Assembly: GCF_000283155.1 (NCBI RefSeq) | Contig: NW_004454217.1 | Span: forward strand, 3,063,799-3,127,798 | Length of the DNA stretch: 64,000 nt | DNA from: Ceratotherium simum simum | Lineage: Eukaryota; Chordata; Mammalia; Perissodactyla; Rhinocerotidae | Direction: 5' to 3' | Shown here: positions 56,039-64,000 of the stretch, one piece after another | Layout: every line of letters begins with the position of its first letter | Position numbering within the stretch: the first letter of the stretch is position 1 | Notes under the pieces: model-generated | Told to the model about the DNA's origin: nothing | Seen by the model: only the letters and a program-made list of their open reading frames with translations | Databases searched by the model: none | Made by a program: the position numbers and the translations under genes

Positions 56039-56725
56039 TTATTAGCCAGGGCTCTCCAGAGAAACAAAAATTTTATATATATCTATATATATTTAGAGAG
56101 AGAGAGAGAGAAATGAGGAGAGAGAGGGAGAGAGAGAAGAGAAAATGTGAAATTTGTAGGGCTGGCTTTCAGGCTAGAAATTCTGGCATGACTTTATGTT
56201 GCAGTTCTAAGTCTGAAGGCAGTCTGGAGGCAGAATTCTTTCTTCTTTGGGAGATCTCAGTCTTTTCTTTTAAGGCTGTCAACTGATTGGATGAGGCTAA
56301 CCCACATTATGAAGGGCAATCTATTTTATTCAAAATCTACTAATTTAGGGGCCGGCCCGATGGTGTAGTGGTTAAGTTCACGCACTCTACTTTGGCGGCC
56401 AGGGGTTCACAGGTTCGGATCCCGGGTGTGGACCTATGTACCACTTGTCAAGCCATGCTGTGGCAGGCATCACACATATAAAATGGAGGAAGATGGTCAT
56501 GGATGTTAGCTCAGGGCTAATCTTCCTCAGCAAAAAGAGGAGGATTGGCAATGAATGTTAGCTCAGGGCTAATCTTACTCACCAAAGAAAAAGAAAAAAA
56601 AATCTACTAATTTAAATGTTAATCAAATCTAAAAAATACCTTCACAGCAACATCTAGACTGGTGTTTGACCTAACAACTGGACACTATAACCTAGCCAAG
56701 TGGACACATGAAATTAACCATCACA
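56039..56725 (-). mobile_element. LTR of the 8394-8882 type (5' LTR position), split by an ERE
   Basis: TTATTAGCCAGGGCTCTCC, CAGAGAAACAAAAATTTT, a GA-rich tract (56095-56135), GTCAACTGATTGGATGAGG, CCCACATTATGAAGGGC and, after the SINE, AATGTTAATCAAATC, TAGACTGGTGTTTGACC and ATTAACCATCACA. It is the same type as the solo LTR at 8394-8882. The junction with the primer-site-like sequence at its left is what a genuine 5' LTR shows. Confidence 0.8.
56348..56598 (+). mobile_element. ERE SINE nested in MaLR LTR
   Basis: Head GGGGCCGGCCCGATGGTGTAG, B-box region (GGTTCGGATCCCGGG), CAAGCCATGCTGTGGCAGGC and two TTAGCTCAGGGCTAATCTT modules, then an A-rich tail. It is flanked by a perfect 16-bp target duplication AAAATCTACTAATTTA at 56332-56347 and 56599-56614. 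Removing it restores a continuous LTR. Confidence 0.97.
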
Positions 56726-57099
56726 TGTGGGAACAACAAAAATAAAAGAGTAGACAGAAAAAAATGATTCAGTAAAAAAGTTGAGAAGTGTGAGTCAGAA
56801 TTATGGAAGATAATGAGAGAGTCCTGTGGTAAAAACCCAAGGAGCAGCAATTTAGGAAGGATTTTTTTGGTCAACTGTATGAGAGTAGACAGTGACAGCA
56901 AATGAATCCTAGATTAGAAAGTGTTCAATTTCTAAAGAAATCAGTGTTGCCATTGGGAGTTTCATAAAGATAGGCAAAAGATTTAGACAGGAATGCATCA
57001 AGGAGAAAATTCTGTTTCCTGAAGCATGACTAAAGAGATAACCTGAATAAACTGCCTGCCAAAAACAACTAATAATGCAGGCTAAAATATATGAAAACA
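56726..57099. other. Unassigned stretch
   Basis: No gene or repeat recognised. Confidence 0.5.
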
Positions 57100-58560
57100 A
57101 ACCATTCTAAAAGCTTTGCTGAGCTAAGGAGAAATTTAAAAATAAATATTCAGAGACCTCAAAACAAAGTAAAAGTGGAAAGTCAGAGAAGTGCACACTG
57201 AGCTCAGATTCTGTCCTGGGGTTTCTTTCAAATTCTAGTGACAATGAACTTCTCTTTGATGATGGAGCAAGAGACAATGACACAGCAGAGTGTATACTCT
57301 AAAAAGAGATTCTGTGCAAAGCTGAGGTCCCTAAAGGTAAACTAGAAATAAACTAAACATATAAAAAAGACAATTGTTCATTTTGATCTTTATTCTGGGT
57401 AGAAGGGAAATTAAAAAAGGAAAACAAAAAACCTCCCATGAAATATGAATGCATAATTTGAATTTCTGATGAATCATTGCCTGAATTTGGTGTATTGTAT
57501 GATCTGAAAAATCCTTAGAGTGGAAAAGATGTCTGAGGTTTTTATTGCCTTCAAGTACCTGGTAGATTCAAACACAAACATTTTTTGGAGAAAACCAACT
57601 TTAATTCAGTCATCAAAGAATTACCACAAATAAAATTCCAAGGAATTTGAGACCACAATAAAAAAATCATAAAATATGTAGGAACAGAAGGCAGAATGAA
57701 CAAGAGCCAGCATTAATAGCAGAAAATAAAAACAAACCAACAAAGACTTTAGATATTGAAATGATCACAAAACAGAAAATAATGTTTAATATGTTTTTAA
57801 ACACATAAAAAATACACTTTATCAAAAAAAATAAAAATAAAATATCCTAAAAGCAGCTAGGGAGGAAAGGAAGATCCCCTTCAAGCAAATGCTTAGACTG
57901 ATGTTTGACTCTTTAATAGCAGCAGTGGAATCCAGAAGACAGCTGATTAACATCTTCAATGAGCTGAGAACAAAATAACTGTCAATCTTAAATAGTGTGT
58001 CCATTACAAATATCTTTCAAGAACAAGGCCAAAGTGAAGACATTTTCAGAGCTATAATAAGTGACAGATTTTCATGCCACAAGAACTTCACTACAGAATT
58101 TGCTAATGGGACTACTTCAGGAACAACAACAAAAATAACTCCACAATAAATATGCAAGATGAATGGCAAGTGCAGAATTTGGTAACTAGATGGGTAAAAT
58201 TTAAACTAAGAGCGACTGTGTAAAACCATAAGTAAAATGTCAAGTTTGTGGGATTAAAAAAAGGAAAACAAGATAAATCTAAAATATCCGACAGCAAGAG
58301 TTTATAAATATGGTGCAGGGAGATATAAATTAAGGTGTTCTAGCATACTCATATCGTTTGGCAGCAAGATAAAGATATTAACTTTGGACTTTATTAAGTA
58401 TGCATGTTAAAATTTTTAGAAGAGCAATAAAATGACACAGTGTATATATGTAGTAAAAATACAACAGGTGAACTTCAATAAATCCACAGGAGTTAGTGGG
58501 ATATAAGAAAAACTTCTTTTCAGAAAATGTCCTTTTGAAGAGATAGGTGTAGTTAAGTTG
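57100..58560 (+). mobile_element. Old LINE-1 (HAL1/L1M-like) with ORF1 fossil
   Basis: Forward L1M/HAL1 phrases: AAAGCAGCTAGGGAGGAAAG, AGCAGTGGAATCCAGAAGAC, CATCTTCAATGAGCTGAGAA, AAATATCTTTCAAGAACAAG and GAAGACATTTTCAGAGC correspond to the C-terminal half of ORF1. After it come GCGACTGTGTAAAACCATAA and further 3' sequence. ORF1 is riddled with stops. There is no sign of ORF2, as in half-L1 elements. Confidence 0.75.
57850..58140 (+). pseudogene. LINE-1/HAL1 ORF1 C-terminal fossil
   Basis: Nucleotide landmarks of the ORF1 C-terminal domain occur in the correct order, but no frame stays open for more than a few dozen codons. It is the second ORF1 relic in the window after 34560-35520 and appears more diverged. 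Confidence 0.65.
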
Positions 58561-58644
58561 CTAGAAGACTTTTTTTTTTTTTTTTTAATAATGGAAGACA
58601 ACGTATTTAGAAATGTAGCAGATGAGACAATTCTTCTCTCATGA

Positions 58645-59045
58645 CTGATTCAACAGTCATTCCATAAGTGTTCATTGCATCCTAAGTGTGTGGTTAGGAC
58701 TGCTAGACACCTTACTAGATATTAAAAATACAAGGAATGGTTGGATGACAGTTTTGTACTCAAGGCATTTACAAAGGGACACATCTCATTAAGGACTTGG
58801 CTGCCTTTGTAAAGAGTTTGGACATTATCCTAACAACACATAGGTATGAGAGAGTTTTAAGCAAGGGGATGACATAATCAAATTTGTATTTTAGAAACAC
58901 ACTCTGGATTCAGTATAAAGAATGTATAATAGGTTCCCAAAACTTGAGAAGCTTGGTACCTATCCAAGAAAGAAATACTGACAGTCTAAACAAGGTGGTA
59001 GCAGTGGGTATTGAAAAGAAATGGACAAGTTTGAATTTGAATATG
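58645..59045 (-). mobile_element. L2 LINE relic
   Basis: Reverse-complement L2: CATAAGTGTTCATTGCATCC, GTACTCAAGGCATTTACAAA, GCAAGGGGATGACATAATC, AAATTTGTATTTTAGAAACAC and GGTGGTAGCAGTGGGTATTG. Confidence 0.8.
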
Positions 59046-60774
59046 TGAATACTTAAGATTTTTATTCTTAATAAGAAAATTGTAATTCTCCATTGAGTGG
59101 CCACTGGTATCATATAGGCAAGTGTCTGCACTTATGGTGGAACTCATCACTACATGTATACAATTATGAGTTCATATAAGTTGAGAACATGTGAACTTGG
59201 AATTAAATGTGCCTGTAAGCTTTAAAATTTAATAAATTCAAACAGGATCACCATGACAGTGCTAATAAATTCCCCAAGCATTTCTTTAATGGCATCCTGC
59301 CCAATAAAAGATGCAACTTATAAAATAATAATTAAGGAGAAGCTTGTGGGAAATCACTCTCTGAATAGACAAACATTTTTTTAAGTCTGAGTTCACTTTT
59401 GATTTTGAACTTTGGAATAAAGATGGGAAAAGTTAAAAGTCTTAAGTTTTCAGAGTGTTATAAATTTTCTGCTTTTGAACCTTTTTTTTGAAATGCTTTA
59501 TCTGAAGCTGCAGTTAATGATGTCCTCAGCTCTGCAAATTAAGCCCATGCTTTTACATCAATGAAAGGAGGCACTGAGAGAGAGAGAGAGATTGAATGTG
59601 TGGATACTGAATCAGACGACTATAAATCCTTTTTTGCCTAAATGTTTCATCTGCAGAGTTTCAGATTTTGAAGGGTCTGCTCAAAATTTAAAAGTATAGA
59701 TCAAGGAGAAACTGCCTGTGTGACTCAAGGGTGTGGTAACCAAGCTTCCTTGCCTGTCATCACAGAGATTGCCTGAAGCTGGAAATCCAATCTCTCCTTT
59801 TTTGGGAGTTAGCCTAGCCAAAGAACTACAGTAAAAAGTACACAAGGAAAACTAATATGCATAATTAAGTTACTAATAATGTATGCATAAAGTAAAATAA
59901 TCAAGGAATACAGGAAAATATTTGATATTTGTTCAAATAAATGCTACTTTGCAAAGCTAAAAATCATTTGTATTCATTTCTGCCATTCCTGAAAGAAACT
60001 AGGAAAGCAGAGTTGTGAGTTTAAGGAAATTAAATTCCACTACCTGCATTCATTTAAATACTTCTAAAAAATTCTTCTCTTTCCTTTTTCCCTTAAAATT
60101 ACCATTTGAGAAAGGGAAAATTATATTTTCCTCACCAGTTTGTCTGCCAGTTCGTTGTTGGTGCTCTGAAATCTGATTTTTTTCTAGCTGGCCAGATAAA
60201 AGTAAACACTCTCAGCTCTTGAGAGGGCTTGAGGGATAGCCTTTTACAAGTCATCATTGAACAAAATGGAAAAAGTGATGCCATTCTGATTAATTGTAAA
60301 ATCTTCGTCAAATTGAAATTAGACAAAGAGTGACTAATTATTCTACTTTGGAAGAAAGAGAAAGATAAAAAATATGAGAGATTTAGTAGAAAAAAAGAAA
60401 TTTCCAAGTATGACTTTTATCTGTAAAGAATTGGTCCCATTTCTACCTTCAATATCTGCACATATGGCTCTATTTAGTAAGGTTTTAAATTCATACAAAA
60501 TGCTGTCACTCATAAAAGATAAGAATTTGATAGTATAATAACCCATTTTCTCTCTTTACTGCATTTACTAATGATAATTAGGGGAAAATACTTTATTTTA
60601 CTTTGCTTATCAAGAAATCCCATTTTATCTCATAATCAAAAATCTCACAATCCAAAATCGATCATTTGCTGAACTGAATTTTTAAAATCTGGGGTTATTT
60701 CAAGTGTTTCTTGTTTTCAATTTTCAACACATCTGAGGCTAGTTTTTTAAAGGGATCAATCATGCCTTATGCCC
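59046..60774. other. Unassigned stretch
   Basis: AT-rich DNA with a short (GA)n run near 59577-59591. Minus-strand frames at 60132-60546 have no domain. Confidence 0.45.
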
Positions 60775-61330
60775 TTATTATATATTATTGAGCACTTAGA
60801 ATGTGCAAAGATTCTACTAGGCACGGTGAAAACTCAAAAGGGGAAGCATAAGTAGCCAGTGCAGCTAAGAAGTTAAAGAAATTCAAATGAGGGTATATGA
60901 TTGGACTGGGGTTAAGTTACTTCCAGGTGGAGATGGGGAAAAAAAGACAACAAAGGATTTCTGAGGAGGTAGTGATTGAGCTTTTGATTTGAAGATAAGA
61001 TAGAAAAATCAAATAGAAAATCAAGTAGGATGAAGTCAGTTGAAGACAAACTAAGAACAGGAGAGGACTGTGCAAAGAAATGGAAACAACATGAGTAAAG
61101 ACAGTGTCAGAGAGAGGTGGGAGGTCAGAGGAACACAGACTTTGGTTTAGGGGAAGAGTAAGAAATGTGATTGGTAAACAGATTTGTCATCATTTTGGAG
61201 AATGGTTAAGTGCTAGACTGGGAAGTTTGGATTTATTCTACAGTCACAGGAAAGCTCCAGAAGGTTTTTACAGGGAAGTGACAGGATCAAATATGTATTA
61301 GAGAAAAATCAAACTAGCAACAATCTTGGA
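60775..61330 (-). mobile_element. L2 LINE relic
   Basis: Reverse-complement L2 in order: TATTGAGCACTTAGAATGTG, TACTAGGCACGGTGAAAAC, TTTCTGAGGAGGTAGTGATT, GGTTTTTACAGGGAAGTGAC and AGGATCAAATATGTATTAG. The short open frame 61104-61301 lies inside it and is incidental. Confidence 0.8.
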
Positions 61331-61857
61331 AGTGTAAAGAGTTGGGAAAGGAAACTGGCAGTATTGCCTTCAGTGAAAGTAATTCTGAAATTTCAAGTTG
61401 TATGTGACAACTAGAAAAGGCTGAATTTCAACAAATGCAGTCCTCTTTCACAGGCTCTGGAGAAACACAGCTCCCTAATGGCAGGAATACCTTGAAATGT
61501 TTAAGAATGTTTAACTGCAGTGATAGATTATTTTATAGTGTTATAGCATGTCAATCCAGCTTTTCATTTGAGTTGGCAGTGACAAGCAAGTTCACACAGG
61601 GAAGAGAAATAGACTACGAACGTTTATTTTCCATATTTACTACAGTTATTAACCACTTTGCTTGCTATGAGAAAACATAACTTGAATAAAAAGCTGCATC
61701 TTAAACTAATATTAAAGATATGTCTATCTTTTCACTTCTCTCTAACTTACTCAGAAAATCAGTGTAAAAAAAGAGTGAACTTAGCCACATACTTTTAAGA
61801 AAAAATTCAATTTTATCACGACTTTGAGCAGCCTGAAACAATGAAGCAGCAAAGAGG
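61331..61857. other. Unassigned stretch
   Basis: No gene or repeat recognised. The 81-codon frame at 61435-61680 has no identifiable domain. Confidence 0.45.
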
Positions 61858-61872
61858 AAAGAAATTCCAGGT

Positions 61873-62132
61873 GGGGCCCGCCCCATGGCTTAGCGGTTAA
61901 GTGGGCTCCCTCTGCTGCTGGCAGCCCGGGTTCGGATCCTGGGTGCGCACTGACGCACTGCTTCTCCGGCCATGCTGAGGCCGCGTCCCACATACAGCAG
62001 CTAGAAGGATGTGCAACTATGACATACAACTATCTACTGGGGCTTTGGGGAAAACACAAAAGGAGGAGGATTGGTAATAGATGTTAGCTCAGAGCCGGTC
62101 TTCCTCACAAAAAAAAAAAAAAAAAAACAAAG
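61873..62132 (+). mobile_element. ERE SINE, two-module form
   Basis: Head GGGGCCCGCCCCATGGCTTAG, A box, B box (GGGTTCGGATCC), GCCGCGTCCCACATACAGCA, CTAGAAGGATGTGCAACTAT and TATCTACTGGGGCTTTGGGG, then GGATTGGTAATAGATGTTAG and a long poly-A. The flanks AAAGAAATTCCAGGT (61858-61872) and AAAGAAATTCCCGGT (62133-62147) match at 14 of 15. The copy has the same two-module plan as 7616-7926. Confidence 0.96.
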
Positions 62133-62159
62133 AAAGAAATTCCCGGTGAAAAGAGCAAT

Positions 62160-62360
62160 AGATTAAATATTTCATTCATTTATGGAGTGCTTACTACATA
62201 ATTACAAAAGTAAGTATTTCAACTTATGAAAAGTACACAGAAAGAAAAGTACTTCATTATAGAGCAATCAGGAAACCTATCTTAGTGTAGCAGGTTAAGG
62301 AAGACTTTCATGAATGAGAGGCATTTGCTTGAGGTCATAAAGGTGACTAGAGTTTGCCTG
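62160..62360 (-). mobile_element. L2 LINE fragment
   Basis: TTTCATTCATTTATGGAGTG and TGCTTACTACATAATTAC match the reverse complement of the L2 3' terminus; the rest is weak. Confidence 0.6.
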
Positions 62361-62716
62361 ATGAAAAAACAGGGATGACTAGATTCTGATGTTGCCTTTA
62401 ACCACATATCAGCAACTTCACCCTATCTATAGAAGACAGGGAGTAATAATTTTGGCCCAGACACTCACACAGCAGTTGCTAGGGATGAACGGAAAAAAAA
62501 TTATTAAAAATATATATTTTCAGTCTAAGTTCTGCCATTAGCTTATCATGTGACCCAGCAAAAGTCACCTAAAATGTCCAAATTTTAAATTGAGCGACCT
62601 AGATTCAAGAAGATTTTTAGAATTTTTTCATCTTGAAAAAGATTTATGATTATATGGTTGTTTAAAGGGGTTCATCATTTATTTCTACTCTTCTATTTAA
62701 AGAACTGATTTATTTT

Positions 62717-62969
62717 ATTTATTTATTTTTTTTGGTGAGGAAGATTGGCCCTGAGCTAACATCTGTTGCCAATCCTCCTCTTTTGGCTTGAGGAAGATTG
62801 TCACTGAGCTAACATCTGTGCCCATCCTCCTCTACTTTATATATGGGACACCACCGCAGCATGGCTTGATGAGCAGTGTGTAGGTCTGCGCCTGGGATCT
62901 GAACCCGCAAACCCTGGGCCGCCTAAGCAGAGCCCGCGAACCTAACCATCACACTACCGGGCTGGCCCC
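62717..62969 (-). mobile_element. ERE SINE
   Basis: T-rich tail complement, GGTGAGGAAGATTGGCCCTG, a second GAGGAAGATTGTCACTGAG module, CACCGCAGCATGGCTTGATG, the B-box region near 62890-62910 and the head GGGCTGGCCC. The flanks CTGATTTATTTT (62705-62716) and CTGATTGATTTT (62970-62981) match at 11 of 12. Confidence 0.94.
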
Positions 62970-63279
62970 CTGATTGATTTTTTTAAAGTCAACTGTCATA
63001 AGATTGAGGTGAGGGAATAATAGTAGTACCTTGACTTTTTTCCAAATAAAATAGGGAAATTTTAAGTTTTAGAAAACTAAAATATCCACCTCAGAAAATT
63101 AGCCAAAACATTTAAAAATTTCCAGGTGCCTTAGAATCCTATACATGGAAATATACCTCCATTCTGAGAACCAGACATTTGCCTTATTAGTTTTTGGAAA
63201 ATCATAGAAATTGAACTTTAATCAATACTAGTCACACATAGATAATTATTAACTGAAAGTAAGCTCTTGTTTGTCCATG

Positions 63280-63380
63280 TCATTATCTATTTTCTTTTGG
63301 GCCACAATTTCCATATCTATAAAATGAGATATTTAATGAATGATTTCAAACATCCTTTCCAGTTATATAATTCCATTCAT
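63280..63380 (+). mobile_element. MIR SINE fragment
   Basis: GGGCCACAATTTCCATATC, TATAAAATGAGATATTTAATG and CATCCTTTCCAGTTATATAA match the 3' core and tail of MIR. A further weak MIR-like patch is at about 62525-62590. Confidence 0.65.
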
Positions 63381-63554
63381 CTATAAAATACCTTTGAAAT
63401 AATATGTTTTATATTGCATATGACCTCTATTATAAGTTGTTTTTACAAACTAGTGGTGGGCACAACTAAGAAATGAACCCCCTTGCATAACATAGAAATA
63501 GAAGAATGGGACAACGTATCATATTTAGAACTCACTTTAAAGAGCGTTTAATAC

Positions 63555-63905
63555 TTAGGGCAAGCTGGATTATGCTGTAATAACAACCCTGACATCTCGG
63601 TGACTTATGATAGCATATATTTATTTCTCCCTCATGTGAACATGTTCAACATTGCTTGGTAGGTGAACTTTGTTCTATTTTGTCACTCAGGGACCTAGAC
63701 CAATAAAATGTCCGCCATCTGAGACTGCATCATGTGGAAGATACAACCACCGTATTCTCTGTGGCAAGGTAAGAGTCCTCATGGTGTTCTCACCCTGCTC
63801 TTCTGTGTTTCTGCCTGGAAGTGAACCATGTCACCTCTACTCAGAGCACATTGGCAGGAGTAAGTCCAATGGTCCAGCCTAACAACAAGGGGCTGGGAAA
63901 ATAAA
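63555..63905 (-). mobile_element. Old LTR-like interspersed repeat
   Basis: ATTATGCTGTAATAACAACC, ATATATTTATTTCTCCCTC and CAACAAGGGGCTGGGAAAAT recall a recurring mammalian LTR-like repeat in reverse orientation that begins GCTGTAATAACAAAT and contains CAACCACAAGGGGCCAGGAA. The family is not named and the borders are approximate. Confidence 0.45.
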
Positions 63906-64000
63906 AAGAGCCTTATGATGTGAGCATTAGCCATGACTTCCACACAGAACAATGCAGTTTTAAAAGGGAGAAGCTGTGTTATATTAAGTCCAAAACCCTA

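Larger units (their letters stand above)
54114..56725 (-). mobile_element. MaLR element with internal region and two unlike LTRs
   Basis: Reading high to low: an LTR (56725-56039) interrupted by an ERE, a primer-binding-site-like junction, about 1.5 kb of MaLR internal sequence, a polypurine-like tract and a second LTR (54528-54114). The internal part is the non-coding MaLR type and encodes no retroviral protein. The two LTRs should have been identical at insertion but are of different types. The outer flanks TCTGG (54109-54113) and TGTGG (56726-56730) agree at 4 of 5 bases, which could be a worn 5-bp duplication or chance. Confidence 0.75.

Noticed and set aside
55930..56286. 118-codon open frame with an Arg/Glu-rich run
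   Set aside because: The Arg-Glu run is the GA-rich tract of the LTR at 56095-56135; the rest is LTR and MaLR internal sequence.
1..64000. A new multi-gene system (defence, biosynthetic or similar)
   Set aside because: No coherent coding capacity exists. Every coding relic that could be named is from an L1 or an endogenous retrovirus, and the remainder is unassigned non-coding DNA.

Overview
The window is 64 kb of AT-rich mammalian nuclear DNA with no host gene that I can support. No reading frame exceeds about 122 codons, and no exon series, CpG-island promoter, tRNA, rRNA or snRNA was recognised. The best lineage marker is a set of about 13 tRNA-derived SINEs of the equine repetitive element (ERE) type. 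They carry the GGGCCGGCCC(C)GTGGCTTAGCGG-like head and pol III A and B boxes, and this SINE family is known from Perissodactyla (horse, rhinoceros, tapir). No Alu, B1/B2, Can-SINE or Bov-type SINE was seen. The window therefore looks like an intergenic or deep-intronic gene desert of a horse-like mammal. Family names come from remembered consensus patterns, since no database search was possible.

Layout. 1-671: 3' end of a relatively young LINE-1 (+), with its ORF2 C-terminus still open. 672-9300: mostly unassigned AT-rich DNA with MIR SINEs, a 60-bp local duplication, GATA microsatellites, three EREs and a solo LTR. 9316-13330: old LINE-1 sequence (-), split by an ERE. 13.3-25 kb: an L2 relic, a class I ERV solo LTR with a 4-bp target duplication (15179-15690), an ERVL-like LTR, a MaLR solo LTR with a perfect 5-bp duplication, MIRs and a hAT transposon fossil. 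25.2-29.6 kb: relic of an ERVL-class provirus (-), read gag to pol from high to low coordinates, interrupted by an ERE and by a MER20 hAT element. 30-43 kb: four more EREs, an L1M ORF1 fossil (+), a second L1M 5'-region block (-) and a MaLR LTR. 43-54 kb: largely unassigned, with MIR and L2 fragments and an L1 3' end. 54.1-56.7 kb: a MaLR element (-) with complete-looking internal sequence whose two LTRs belong to different types; one LTR is split by an ERE. 57-64 kb: L1M/HAL1 ORF1 fossil, L2 relics, two EREs and an LTR-like repeat.

Function. The coding relics are retroelement remains: an L1 ORF2 tail, L1 ORF1 fossils, and ERVL gag/pol fossils broken by stops and frameshifts. Nothing here forms a pathway or an operon. 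The value of the window is stratigraphic: nested insertions with intact target-site duplications order the activity of L2/MIR, MaLR/ERVL, old L1, ERV1, ERE and young L1. I found no convincing evidence of a new biological system. The best leads are the MaLR element with mismatched LTRs, the ERV1 solo LTR with promoter-like parts, the two-module EREs, and an unassigned block at 44.0-45.8 kb.
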